NCBI GenBank assembly: GCA_013823655.1
Contig: PNMN01000004.1
Location: forward strand, 1 to 35,803
Direction of reading: 5' to 3'
Length of the DNA stretch: 35,803 nt
Origin: Comamonadaceae bacterium
Lineage (GTDB): Bacteria; Pseudomonadota; Gammaproteobacteria; Burkholderiales; Burkholderiaceae_C
The position numbers were made by a program, and so were the translations under genes. Below the pieces are notes generated by a model. The model saw nothing but the letters and a program-made list of their open reading frames with translations, was not told the DNA's origin and ran no database searches. The number at the start of each line of letters is the position of its first letter. Position 1 is the stretch's first letter. Below, one piece after another: positions 14,206 to 26,394 of the stretch.

Positions 14206-15432
14206 TCAGGTCGGCAAGCGGCGTGCGATCTCGGCCACCAGCTGGCGCGCCAGCAGCTGCTTGGAAGCGCGCGGCAGGTCGATGGTGCCCTGCTCATCGA
14301 CCAGCAGCAAGGCGTTGTCGTCCTGCCCGAAGGTGTCCGGCCCGATGTTGCCCACCAGCAGCGGCACGCCTTTGCGTTCCCGCTTGGCCTGGGCATTGGC
14401 CAGCAGGTCCTGGCTCTCGGCGGCAAAGCCGACGCAGAACAGCTGGCGGTTGCGCGCTCGCGGTGTGGCCGCAATGCCGGCCAGGATGTCCGGGTTCTCG
14501 ACAAAGCTGAGCGTGGGGACGGTGCCCGAACCGTCCTTCTTGAGCTTCTGTTCGGCGGCCACGGCGGGTCGCCAGTCGGCCACCGCTGCGGTCGATACAA
14601 ACACGGTGGCGGTCTGGGCCAGCACGTTCAGCGTCTTCTGCATGTTCAGCGCCGACTTCACGTTGATGCGCCCCACACCGCGCGGCGTGGGCAGGCTGAC
14701 CGGGCCGGCCACCAGGGTCACATGGGCGCCCGCCTCGTGGGCCGCGCGCGCGATGGCAAAACCCATCTTGCCGCTGGACAGGTTGGTCAGGCCCCGCACC
14801 GGGTCGATGGCTTCGAACGTGGGCCCGGCGCTCACCAGCACCTGCTGCCCGGCCAGCAGCTTGGGCGTGAAGAAACGCACCAGCTCGTAGAGCAGTTCCT
14901 CGGGCTCGAGCATGCGTCCGTCACCGGTTTCGCCGCAGGCCTGGTCGCCCACGCCCACATCCAGCACGGTGCTGCCATCGGTTCGCAACTGCGCCACGTT
15001 GCGCTGCGTGGCCGGGTGGGCCCACATCTCGCGGTTCATGGCCGGTGCCAGGATCAGCGGCACTTTCTCCAACGGGCGCGCCAGGCACATCAGGCTCAGC
15101 AGGTCGTCGGCCCGACCGTGCAGCAGCCTGGCCATGAAGTCGGCACTGGCCGGCGCCACCAGGATCGCATCGGCCTCGCGGCTGAGGTTGATGTGCGCCA
15201 TGTTGTTGTCCACGCCGCCCGAGGTGCGCGAATCCCACTGCGAGGTGAACACCGGCCGGCCGGACAGCGCCTGCAGCGTCACTGCGGTGATGAACTGCTC
15301 GGCCGCCTCGGTCATCACCACCTGCACCGTGGCGCCCTGCTTGACCATGGCCCGGCACAGCTCGGCCGCCTTGTAGCAGGCGATGCCCCCCGAGAGGCCC
15401 AGGACGATGTGTTTTCCGGCGAGGTCGTTCAT
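14206..15432 (-). CDS. coaBC: CoaBC, phosphopantothenoylcysteine synthetase/decarboxylase
   Basis: Bifunctional coenzyme A synthesis enzyme: CoaB ligates cysteine to 4'-phosphopantothenate and CoaC decarboxylates the product. MNDLAGKHIVLGLSGGIACYKAAEL at 15432 is the natural start (408 residues). CoaC features are a flavin-binding GGIA loop, APASADFMARL, PAMNREMW and ACGETGDGRM with the catalytic Cys. CoaB features begin with VLVSAGPTFEAIDPVRGLTN and LSSGKMGFAIA, with the CTP-site segment AAVADWRP later. The gene is divergent from pyrG. The upstream extension in the same frame is untranslated leader. Confidence 0.96.
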   Translation of the reverse strand: MNDLAGKHIVLGLSGGIACYKAAELCRAMVKQGATVQVVMTEAAEQFITAVTLQALSGRPVFTSQWDSRTSGGVDNNMAHINLSREADAILVAPASADFMARLLHGRADDLLSLMCLARPLEKVPLILAPAMNREMWAHPATQRNVAQLRTDGSTVLDVGVGDQACGETGDGRMLEPEELLYELVRFFTPKLLAGQQVLVSAGPTFEAIDPVRGLTNLSSGKMGFAIARAAHEAGAHVTLVAGPVSLPTPRGVGRINVKSALNMQKTLNVLAQTATVFVSTAAVADWRPAVAAEQKLKKDGSGTVPTLSFVENPDILAGIAATPRARNRQLFCVGFAAESQDLLANAQAKRERKGVPLLVGNIGPDTFGQDDNALLLVDEQGTIDLPRASKQLLARQLVAEIARRLPT

Positions 15433-15525
15433 GCGCGCAATGTAGCAGCAGCCGGGCGCGCTGGGCGTTGTGCGTTGAGGGGAGGTTGCGGGACGTTGAA
15501 CGCCGAACGCCCAACATCCCCCACC

Positions 15526-17270
<1,745 letters not shown>

Positions 17271-17285
17271 TCGGCCAAGCGACAC

Positions 17286-18146
17286 ATGCCCATGAAACTC
17301 TGCGGATTCGACGTCGGCCTGGACCAGCGCTTCTTCCTGATCGCGGGCACCTGCTCCATCGAAGGCCTGCAGATGTCGCTGGACGTGGCCGGTCAGCTCA
17401 AGGAAACCTGCGCGGCGCTGGGCGTCCCGCTGATCTACAAAGGTTCTTTCGACAAGGCCAACCGATCCTCGGGCACCAGCCAGCGCGGCGTGGGCCTGGC
17501 CGCCGGCTTGAACATTCTTGACGAGGTGCGCCGCCAGCTGCAACTGCCCGTGCTGACCGACGTGCACGACGCCTCGCACGTGGCCGAAGTGGCCAGCGTG
17601 GTCGATGTGCTGCAGACCCCGGCCTTCCTGTGCCGCCAGACCGATTTCATCCGCGCCGTGGCGCAAAGCGGCAAGCCGGTGAACATCAAGAAGGGCCAGT
17701 TCCTCGCGCCCTGGGACATGAAGAACGTGATCGACAAGGCGCGCGCCGCCGCGAGGGAAGTCGGCCTGTCGGAAGACCGTTTCCTGGCCTGCGAACGCGG
17801 CGTGAGCTTTGGCTACAACAACCTGGTGGCCGACATGACCAGCCTGGCCGAAATGCGCAACTCCGGCGCACCGGTGGTGTTCGACGTCACCCACTCGGTG
17901 CAGAAACCCGGTGGCCTGGGCGCCGTCAGCGGTGGCGCGCGCGACATGGTGCCGGTGCTGGCCCGCGCCGGCGTGGCAGCGGGCGTCTCTGGCCTGTTCA
18001 TGGAAACCCATCCCAAGCCCGCAGAAGCCTGGTCGGACGGCCCCAACGCCGTGCCGCTCAAACACATGAAGGCGCTGCTCGAAACGCTGGTCGCACTCGA
18101 TTCCGTCACCAAATCGAAACCGCTGCTGGAGAATCATTTCCAATGA
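17286..18146 (+). CDS. kdsA: KdsA, 3-deoxy-8-phosphooctulonate synthase
   Basis: Condenses phosphoenolpyruvate with arabinose 5-phosphate to make Kdo 8-phosphate for lipopolysaccharide. The 286 residues keep the family blocks [32 protein letters not shown] and [17 protein letters not shown] puts a Cys (C23) where metal-dependent KdsA enzymes have their metal ligand and the E. coli type has Asn. With His in DVTHSVQ, Glu in METHP and Asp in SDGPN, the full metal set is present. Two ATGs two codons apart (17286, 17292) are possible starts. The stop shares ATGA with the next gene. Confidence 0.95.
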   Translation: MPMKLCGFDVGLDQRFFLIAGTCSIEGLQMSLDVAGQLKETCAALGVPLIYKGSFDKANRSSGTSQRGVGLAAGLNILDEVRRQLQLPVLTDVHDASHVAEVASVVDVLQTPAFLCRQTDFIRAVAQSGKPVNIKKGQFLAPWDMKNVIDKARAAAREVGLSEDRFLACERGVSFGYNNLVADMTSLAEMRNSGAPVVFDVTHSVQKPGGLGAVSGGARDMVPVLARAGVAAGVSGLFMETHPKPAEAWSDGPNAVPLKHMKALLETLVALDSVTKSKPLLENHFQ

Positions 18147-18496
18147 GCGAAGCGCCGGACCGCTCCAAGCAAGCTCGCACCGCAGCCCGCGAGGGCGAAG
18201 GTTCAACAGCTTGCGCGTACATCATCGCGGAGGTGACCGTGACCGATCAGGAGCAGATGAAGCGCTACCGCGAGTGGAGCACGCGCGCCATGATGGAATT
18301 TGGTGCCGAAGTGCTGGTGCGCGGTGGTCGTGTCGAACCGCTGGAGGGGGACTGGAACCCGCAGCGGGTCGTGGTGCTGAAGTTCCAGGACATCGCCACC
18401 GCACAGGCCTACTACCGCTCTGAGACCTACACCCACGCGCGCACGCTACGTGAAGGTGCAGGCTCGATCCGCATGTTCGCCGTGGAGGGCGCCTGA
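18143..18496 (+). CDS. DUF1330 family protein
   Basis: A 117-residue protein of the DUF1330 dimeric alpha/beta-barrel (ferredoxin-like) family, function unknown. The start at 18143 overlaps the kdsA stop (ATGA). After a polar N-terminal extension of about 20 residues, the domain runs from [20 protein letters not shown] through [21 protein letters not shown] to [19 protein letters not shown], all typical of the family. Translational coupling to kdsA suggests co-expression, but no role in Kdo synthesis is known. Its stop codon lies in the loop of an intrinsic terminator. Confidence 0.9.
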   Translation: MSEAPDRSKQARTAAREGEGSTACAYIIAEVTVTDQEQMKRYREWSTRAMMEFGAEVLVRGGRVEPLEGDWNPQRVVVLKFQDIATAQAYYRSETYTHARTLREGAGSIRMFAVEGA

Positions 18497-18506
18497 GCGC
18501 CCTTTT
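18487..18506 (+). terminator. intrinsic terminator overlapping a stop codon
   Basis: GGGCGC-CTGA-GCGCCC is followed by TTTT and a further T-rich tract to 18520. The loop contains the TGA stop of the DUF1330 gene. It should end the pyrG-kdsA-DUF1330 transcript, at least partly, before eno. Confidence 0.75.
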
Positions 18507-18522
18507 CTGATTTTCTTTTTGA

Positions 18523-19830
<1,308 letters not shown>

Positions 19831-19841
19831 ACACCGTGACC

Positions 19842-19912
19842 GCCCCCACGCTCCGCCGCTGCGCGGGTCGCTGCCCCCCACGGGGGCTGGCCTTGCTTGG
19901 GGCGGCCCGGCG
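19842..19912 (+). repeat. GC-rich intergenic repeat after eno
   Basis: A copy of the 8430/9455 repeat family. CTCCGCCGCTGCGCGGGTCG is followed by a hairpin with CCCCC and GGGGG arms (about 19872-19888) and GGGGCGGCCCGGC. It probably forms the 3' end of the eno transcript. Confidence 0.8.
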
Positions 19913-19940
19913 CTGCGGCCTGTCCGGCTGAATCACCTCC

Positions 19941-20225
19941 ATGGCCCGCCGCTTCGTCCCCGCCCTGCTGATCGCGCTGCTGCTGGTGCTGCATGCGCAG
20001 CTGTGGTTGGGCCGCGGCAGTGTGCCGCAGGTCGGCCAGATGAAGCAGGAACTGGCCACGCTGGAACAGGCCAACCGCGAAGCCCGCCAGCGCAACGAAC
20101 AGATCGCCAGCGAGGTGCGCGATTTGCAGGAAGGCCTGGACATGGTCGAAGAACTCGCCCGCCAGGACCTGGGCATGGTCAAGCCCAACGAAATCTTCGT
20201 CCAGATCGCGCAGAACAAGCCCTGA
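19941..20225 (+). CDS. ftsB: FtsB, septum formation initiator
   Basis: Small bitopic division protein that joins FtsL and FtsQ in the divisome. The 94 residues have a short basic cytoplasmic start (MARR), one transmembrane helix (about 6-24), a coiled coil rich in Glu/Gln/Leu (about 32-66) and the FtsB end LARQDLGMVKPNEIFVQI. The eno-ftsB order is conserved across proteobacteria and supports the call. The next gene starts 7 bp downstream. Confidence 0.95.
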   Translation: MARRFVPALLIALLLVLHAQLWLGRGSVPQVGQMKQELATLEQANREARQRNEQIASEVRDLQEGLDMVEELARQDLGMVKPNEIFVQIAQNKP

Positions 20226-20232
20226 CGCTGTC

Positions 20233-20898
20233 ATGGCCCTGACCGTCACCCTGCTCGGCGGGGAATCCTCCGGCAAGACCTCGCTGGCACAGGCGCTGCA
20301 TCGCTCGCTCGGTGCGCAAGGCGTGGCCAGCCACCTCGTCACCGAACAACTGCGCCACTGGTGCGAACAGCAGGGCCGTGCGCCGCTGGCGCACGAACAG
20401 GCCGAACGCGCACAAGCCCAGAGCCAGGCCATCGAGGCCGCCACCCAGGACGCTGCAACCCAGGTGCTGCTGGCCGACACCACGGCCCTGGTGATCGCGG
20501 CCTACAGCGAGCTCTATTTCGACGACCGCTCGCTCTGGCCAGCCGCCATCGAGCAGCAGCGCACCCACGACCTGACCCTGCTGATGGGGCTGGACCTGCC
20601 CTGGGTGGCCGACGGCCTGTTGCGCGACGGCCCCGCCCTGCGCGCCGCCACCGACGCCGTGCTGCGGCGCGAGCTGCAGGCCGCAGGCATCCCGTTCCAG
20701 ACGCTCTGCGGCCCGCTGGAACTGCGCCTGCAGCAGGCCCTGCGCGCCATCGGCAGCGCGTTGCGTCGGCCCCTTGCGCCAGAAGACCCGGCGTGGGAAC
20801 AGGGCCGCCGCCCCTGGAACTGCGAAAAATGCAGCGACCCGGGCTGCGAACACCGCCTCTTCACCCAGTTGCTGCAACAACGATCCACCGAGGCCTGA
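20233..20898 (+). CDS. NadR-like P-loop kinase with C-terminal Cys/His motif
   Basis: A 221-residue P-loop protein resembling the ribosylnicotinamide kinase domain of NadR (AAA_28 type). It opens MALTVTLLGGESSGKTSLAQAL with Walker A GGESSGKT at 9-16. It continues with LLADTTALVIAAYSELYF, the NadR-like middle strand and helix, and DLTLLMGLDLPWVADGLLRDGP. The last 29 residues hold C197-x2-C200-x4-C205-x-H207, a possible small zinc site not part of the kinase domain. It overlaps no gene but lies between ftsB (7 bp) and the epimerase (2 bp), so it is probably co-transcribed with both. The substrate could be nicotinamide riboside or another nucleoside; I cannot tell. Confidence 0.75.
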   Translation: MALTVTLLGGESSGKTSLAQALHRSLGAQGVASHLVTEQLRHWCEQQGRAPLAHEQAERAQAQSQAIEAATQDAATQVLLADTTALVIAAYSELYFDDRSLWPAAIEQQRTHDLTLLMGLDLPWVADGLLRDGPALRAATDAVLRRELQAAGIPFQTLCGPLELRLQQALRAIGSALRRPLAPEDPAWEQGRRPWNCEKCSDPGCEHRLFTQLLQQRSTEA

Positions 20899-20900
20899 GC

Positions 20901-22109
20901 ATGATCGCCGCCACACCCGCGCCCGATTTCCGCAGCCCGGCTTTCCTGCGCGCGCACATTGAAGACACGCTGGGCTTCTACCTGCCGCGCGCCATCGATC
21001 CATCGGGCGGCCTGTTCCACTTTCTGCGCGACGATGGCAGCGTCTACGACGCCCACACGCGGCACCTGGTCAGCAGCACGCGCCACGTGGTGACGCTGGG
21101 CATGGCGGTGCGGCGCGGGCTGGGCGGCGGGGCGGCCCGCGCCGCGCTGCAGCAGGCGTTCGACTTCCTGCCGGTCCACCGCAACCCCGAGACCGGCGGC
21201 TACGCCTGGCTGCTCGACTGGCGCGAAGGCCAGGCCCGCGTGCTCGACGCCAGTAACCACGCCTACGGCCTGGCCTTCGTGCTGCTGGCCCACGCCCATG
21301 CGCACATGGCGGGTCTGGACGGCGCACACGCCGGCATCGCGCAGACCTTCGAGCTGCTGGAGCAGCGCTTCTGGGAACCCGCCCATGGCCTGTACGCCGA
21401 CGAGGCCACGCCCGACTGGCAGCTGCTGCCCTACCGTGGCCAGAACGCCAACATGCACCTGTGCGAAGCCCTGCTGGCCGCGTTCGACGCCACCGGCGAG
21501 CAACGCTACCTGGAGCGCGCCGCGCTGCTGGCCGAACACATCACCGTGCGCCAGGCCGCCCTGGCCGGTGACCTGGTGTGGGAGCACTACCACGCCGACT
21601 GGTCGGTCGACTGGGACTACAACAAGGACGACAAGAGCAACCTCTTCCGGCCCTGGGGCTTCCAGCCCGGCCACCTGACCGAATGGGCCAAGCTGCTGCT
21701 GCAGCTGCACGAACGCCGACCCGATGCGGCCCTGGTCGGTCGGGCGCGCCGCTTCTTCGACACCGCCATGCACAAGGCCTGGGACGGCGAACACGGCGGC
21801 CTGTACTACGGCTTCGCGCCCGACGGCAGCATCTGCGACAGCGACAAGTACTTCTGGGTCCAGGCCGAATCACTGGCCGCTGCGGCGCGGCTGGCCAGCG
21901 TCACGGGCGAGCCGCGCTACTGGGCCGCCTACGACCACCTGTGGGCCTATGCGTGGCGCCATTTCGTCGACCACCAGCACGGCGCCTGGTGGCGCATCCT
22001 GAGCGCCGACAACCGCAAATACAGCGACGAGAAGAGCCCGGCGGGCAAGGTGGACTACCACACCATGGGCGCCTGCCACGACTTGTTGGATTCCCCCCTG
22101 CGCGGCTGA
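20901..22109 (+). CDS. AGE-family sugar epimerase/isomerase
   Basis: N-acylglucosamine 2-epimerase (AGE) superfamily enzyme of 402 residues with an (alpha/alpha)6-barrel pattern. Typical blocks are SGGLFHFLRDDGSVYDAHTRHLVSSTRHV with active-site Arg and His, LDASNHAYGLAFVLLA, YRGQNANMHLCEALLA, FRPWGFQPGHLTEWAKLLL with a catalytic His, and a C-terminal SPAGKVDYHTMGACHDLL. It resembles mannose isomerase (YihS) and cellobiose epimerase members about equally, so the substrate sugar is open. The ATG follows the kinase stop by 2 bp. The stop is at once followed by a repeat hairpin. Confidence 0.88.
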   Translation: MIAATPAPDFRSPAFLRAHIEDTLGFYLPRAIDPSGGLFHFLRDDGSVYDAHTRHLVSSTRHVVTLGMAVRRGLGGGAARAALQQAFDFLPVHRNPETGGYAWLLDWREGQARVLDASNHAYGLAFVLLAHAHAHMAGLDGAHAGIAQTFELLEQRFWEPAHGLYADEATPDWQLLPYRGQNANMHLCEALLAAFDATGEQRYLERAALLAEHITVRQAALAGDLVWEHYHADWSVDWDYNKDDKSNLFRPWGFQPGHLTEWAKLLLQLHERRPDAALVGRARRFFDTAMHKAWDGEHGGLYYGFAPDGSICDSDKYFWVQAESLAAAARLASVTGEPRYWAAYDHLWAYAWRHFVDHQHGAWWRILSADNRKYSDEKSPAGKVDYHTMGACHDLLDSPLRG

Positions 22110-22175
22110 CGCCGCTTCCCCCCGGCGGGGGGACGACGCCTGTGGCCTGGCGAAGCCAGTTCCACGGCGTCTCTG
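22105..22175. repeat. GC-rich hairpin repeat
   Basis: CCCCCC-GGC-GGGGGG (22118-22132) is flanked by GCCGCTT and GACGACGCC and followed by CTGGCGAAGCCAG, a second small hairpin. It resembles the element at 12418-12500. It lies between the convergent epimerase and hslO genes and probably ends both transcripts. Confidence 0.75.
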
Positions 22176-22202
22176 GATACGGGCACGCCGCGCCGGTCAG
22201 GC

Positions 22203-23183
22203 TCAGTGAATGCCGGGGGTTCCCGGCGGCTGACTGGCCGGCTGCAAAAACACCGTCGCGGCATCCACGGGATCAAAGCGGTACTGCGCACCGCAGAAGT
22301 CACAACCCACCTCCACCTGACCCTGCTCGGCGATGATGGATTCGATTTCCTCGTGCCCCAGGCTGCGCAGCATGTTGCTCACCCGTTCGCGCGAGCAGGT
22401 GCAGGCAAAGCGCGGGCCGTGCTCGCCGGTCTGGGGCTCGAAGCGGCGCAGGTCTTCTTCCCAGAACAGGCGGCGCAGAATGGTCTCGGCGTCCAGCGTC
22501 AGCAGCTCTTCGCGCTGGAGGCTGGCGGCCAGGATGGCGATGCGGTTGTAGTCCTCGTTGCGGCCGATCTGGTCTTCGTCGCGTGCCATGGCGCCCGCGC
22601 CGGACAGGTTGGACTCGCCCTGCAGCGGCAGGCGCTGGATCAGCAGGCCGGCGGCCACCTGGTGGTTGGCGGCCAGCACCAGCCGCGTGTCCAGCTGTTC
22701 GCTCTGCAGCATGTAGTGCTCGATCACTTCGCTGAGCTTTTCCAGCTTCTCGTGCCGGTCGCCGAACAGCGGCACCACGCCCTGGTAGGGCTGCTGGCCG
22801 GGCTGGCGGTCTTTCGGGTCGAGCGTGATGGCGCAGCGGCCCTGGTTGTTGACGTTCACCATGTGCGAGAGCGGCGCGTGCGTGGCCACTTCGCCGGTCA
22901 CCGTGGCGGTGGCGCGCAGGCTCAGGTCGGGCTGCACCTCGGCCACGGCCAGCTTGACCGGCCCGTCGCCCATGATCTGCAGGATCAGTGCACCGTTGAA
23001 CTTGATGTTGGCCTGCATCAGCGTGGCCGCTGCGGTCATTTCGCCCAGCAGCTCGGTGACCGCCGCCGGGTAACCGTCGGCCTGCTGGCGGCGGCGCAGG
23101 ATTTCCTGCCAGCTGTCGGTCAGACGCACCAGCATGCCGCGCACCGGCAGGCCTTCAAACAGAAACTTATGGAGTTCGGACAA
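22203..23183 (-). CDS. hslO: HslO (Hsp33), redox-regulated chaperone
   Basis: Cytoplasmic holdase activated by oxidation. The 326 residues start at a TTG (23183, read as MSELHKFLFEGLPVRGMLVRL); this matches the family N-terminus better than the ATG at residue 17. The chaperone core includes GEMTAAATLMQANIKFNGALILQ and GYVV-like GVVPLFGD. The zinc redox switch is intact: CTC at about 264-266 in FACTCSRERV and CDFC at about 297-300 in VGCDFCGAQY. The C-terminal tail is short and Pro-rich. It lies 37 bp downstream of the carbonic anhydrase stop on the same strand. Confidence 0.95.
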   Translation of the reverse strand: MSELHKFLFEGLPVRGMLVRLTDSWQEILRRRQQADGYPAAVTELLGEMTAAATLMQANIKFNGALILQIMGDGPVKLAVAEVQPDLSLRATATVTGEVATHAPLSHMVNVNNQGRCAITLDPKDRQPGQQPYQGVVPLFGDRHEKLEKLSEVIEHYMLQSEQLDTRLVLAANHQVAAGLLIQRLPLQGESNLSGAGAMARDEDQIGRNEDYNRIAILAASLQREELLTLDAETILRRLFWEEDLRRFEPQTGEHGPRFACTCSRERVSNMLRSLGHEEIESIIAEQGQVEVGCDFCGAQYRFDPVDAATVFLQPASQPPGTPGIH

Positions 23184-23220
23184 TCTGGGCTTTCAAAAAC
23201 GCAACGCTGGCAGATCGGGA

Positions 23221-23742
23221 TCAGCCGACTTTTTTCAATTTTCGAAAGCGTTCGGCGTTGGCCTGGTAGTGCTGCGCGCTGCGGCGCAGGCCTTCGATCT
23301 GCTCGGGCGTGAGCTGGCGGGTCACCTTGGCCGGGCTGCCGATGATCATGGAACCGTCCGGGAATTCTTTGCCTTCGGTCACCAGCGCGCCCGCGCCCAC
23401 CAGGCAGTGCTTGCCGATCTTCGCGCCGTTGAGCACGATGGCGCCGATGCCGATCAACGATTCGTCGCCGATGCTGCAGCCGTGCAGCACGACCTGGTGG
23501 CCCACGGTCACATTGGTGCCGATCACCAGCGGCACGCCGTCGTCCGCGTGCAGCACCGAACCGTCCTGGATGTTGCTGCCCGCGCCGATGGTGATGGTGT
23601 CGGTGTCACCCCGCACGGTGACGCCAAACCACACGCTGGTGCGCTCGCCCAGGGTCACATCGCCCACGACCTGTGCGTTCTCGGCCACCCAGGCCGACGC
23701 GGCCACGCGCGGGGCCACACCATCGAGTTCGTAAATCGCCAT
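23221..23742 (-). CDS. Gamma-class carbonic anhydrase-like protein
   Basis: A 173-residue left-handed beta-helix (hexapeptide repeat) protein of the gamma-carbonic anhydrase/YrdA/PaaY group. It has the signature VVGDVTLGERTSVWFGVTVRGD and NIQDGSVLHADDGVP with the first His. GHQVVLHGCSIGDESLIGIGA carries the other two metal-ligand His. The C-terminal helix holds AKVTRQLTPEQIEGLRRSA. Many members of this group show weak or no carbonic anhydrase activity, so the enzyme role is uncertain. The basic KLKK end is usual. It lies just upstream of hslO on the same strand. Confidence 0.9.
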   Translation of the reverse strand: MAIYELDGVAPRVAASAWVAENAQVVGDVTLGERTSVWFGVTVRGDTDTITIGAGSNIQDGSVLHADDGVPLVIGTNVTVGHQVVLHGCSIGDESLIGIGAIVLNGAKIGKHCLVGAGALVTEGKEFPDGSMIIGSPAKVTRQLTPEQIEGLRRSAQHYQANAERFRKLKKVG

Positions 23743-23776
23743 GCGGGGGTCTCCTGTGGGGCGTGGGATGCAAACC

Positions 23777-23782
23777 TAGAAT
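23777..23782 (+). promoter_or_regulatory. -10 element giving a leaderless or near-leaderless start
   Basis: TAGAAT ends 7 bp before the ATG of the DUF455 gene at 23790, so transcription should begin at or next to the start codon. No Shine-Dalgarno sequence is possible in that space. Confidence 0.5.
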
Positions 23783-23789
23783 TGTAGGG

Positions 23790-24641
23790 ATGAGCGCCCA
23801 CCCCCGCCCCGACGCCGACCTGCGCGCGACCGCGCTCGATACCCTGTGCCTGGCCGACCCGCAGACCAAGGTGCACGCCACGCACGCGCTGTGGCAGGCC
23901 TGGCTGGGCCTGCCGCCAGGCGACGCCGGTGTGCAGGCCGTGGCACCGTGCGCCCGCTTCACCCCGCCCGCCGCTGGGGTGCTGCCGGGCCGACCGCCGC
24001 AGCCCGCGCTGGTGCCGCCCATGGATGTGCCGCAGCGCTCGCCCTTCACGCCCGAGGGCCTGGCCGCCTTGTTGCACGCGGTCTGTCACATCGAATTCAA
24101 CGCCATCAACCTGGCGCTGGACGCGGTCTGGCGCTTCGCCGACATGCCGCTGGACTTCTACACCGACTGGCTGCGCGTGGCCGACGAGGAAGCGACCCAT
24201 TTCGGCCTGCTGCGCTCGCACCTGCAAAGCCTGGGCCACGACTACGGCGACTTTCCGGCCCACGACGGGCTGTGGGAGATGTGCGTGAAAACGCAACACG
24301 ACGTCACCGCCCGCATGGCGCTGGTGCCACGCACGCTGGAAGCGCGCGGGCTGGACGCCACGCCGCTGATCCAGGCCCGGCTGCGCAAGGTGGGCACACC
24401 CGCCGCGCTGCGTGCGGTCGAAATCCTGGACGTCATCCTGCGCGACGAGATCGGCCATGTGGCGGTGGGCAACCGCTGGTACGGCTGGCTGTGCGAGCAG
24501 CAGGGGCTGGAGCCGGTGGCGCATTACCGGCATCTGGCGCGTCTGCATGCGGCCCCGCGGCTGCGCCCGCCGTTCAACGACGCCGCCCGTCGGGCAGCGG
24601 GTTTCAGCCAGGCCGAACTGGACGACTTGCTCAGCGTCTGA
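23790..24641 (+). CDS. DUF455 ferritin-like protein
   Basis: A 283-residue protein of the DUF455 family, ferritin-like di-iron proteins related in fold to ribonucleotide reductase small subunits and MiaE. Candidate metal ligands form the usual pairs: Glu in CHIEFNAINLALDAVWRF, the E-x2-H of DEEATHFGLL, and the E-x2-H of RDEIGHVAVGNRWY. The function is unknown; some members have been linked to rhamnosyltransferase-fused or tRNA-related roles. The start chosen (MSAHPRPDADL) follows a -10 element directly. dbpA follows after 31 bp. Confidence 0.85.
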   Translation: MSAHPRPDADLRATALDTLCLADPQTKVHATHALWQAWLGLPPGDAGVQAVAPCARFTPPAAGVLPGRPPQPALVPPMDVPQRSPFTPEGLAALLHAVCHIEFNAINLALDAVWRFADMPLDFYTDWLRVADEEATHFGLLRSHLQSLGHDYGDFPAHDGLWEMCVKTQHDVTARMALVPRTLEARGLDATPLIQARLRKVGTPAALRAVEILDVILRDEIGHVAVGNRWYGWLCEQQGLEPVAHYRHLARLHAAPRLRPPFNDAARRAAGFSQAELDDLLSV

Positions 24642-24661
24642 GCCCGCACGGGTCGCGCGCA

Positions 24662-24667
24662 GATAAT
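24662..24667 (+). promoter_or_regulatory. -10-like element directly before dbpA
   Basis: GATAAT ends 5 bp before the dbpA ATG at 24673. The position implies a leaderless or very short leader transcript, repeating the arrangement at 23777 and probably at 30304. Confidence 0.45.
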
Positions 24668-24672
24668 CGGGG

Positions 24673-26067
<1,395 letters not shown>

Positions 26068-26117
26068 CACACGGCACCCTGCCCACCCCCTTCGCCACAC
26101 CGCACACCCCACCAGCC

Positions 26118-26366
26118 ATGCACACCAGCACCACCGACCCCACCTCCGAAGCCACGCCCCTGTGCGAACCCTGCCAGGGCATCCAGCGCCACTGGCGCGG
26201 TGCACCCGGCCACCCCGAGCTGCAGCAGGGCAAGCACCGCAAGGAACAACAGGGCAAGGTGACGGTGACCACCACCGGCTACTTCTGCGACCGCTGCGGC
26301 GCCCACTGGCACTACACCAACAACAAGGCCGACCAGCGCAGCGGCTGGTCGCTGGCGCCGAAGTGA
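26118..26366 (+). CDS. small zinc-ribbon protein, function unknown
   Basis: An 82-residue basic protein with two CxxC knuckles, C16-x2-C19 and C57-x2-C60 (YFCDRCGAHWHY), that should bind one zinc. The Lys/Gln/His-rich stretch between them could contact nucleic acid. I do not recognise the family. The start at 26118 is the first ATG after the dbpA stop (50 bp). The RIO kinase follows after 28 bp, so the three may be one transcript. The coding call rests on the paired cysteines and GC-rich third positions. Confidence 0.65.
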   Translation: MHTSTTDPTSEATPLCEPCQGIQRHWRGAPGHPELQQGKHRKEQQGKVTVTTTGYFCDRCGAHWHYTNNKADQRSGWSLAPK

Positions 26367-26394
26367 GCGACTCGCGCGCCACGCGGCGACCGGC

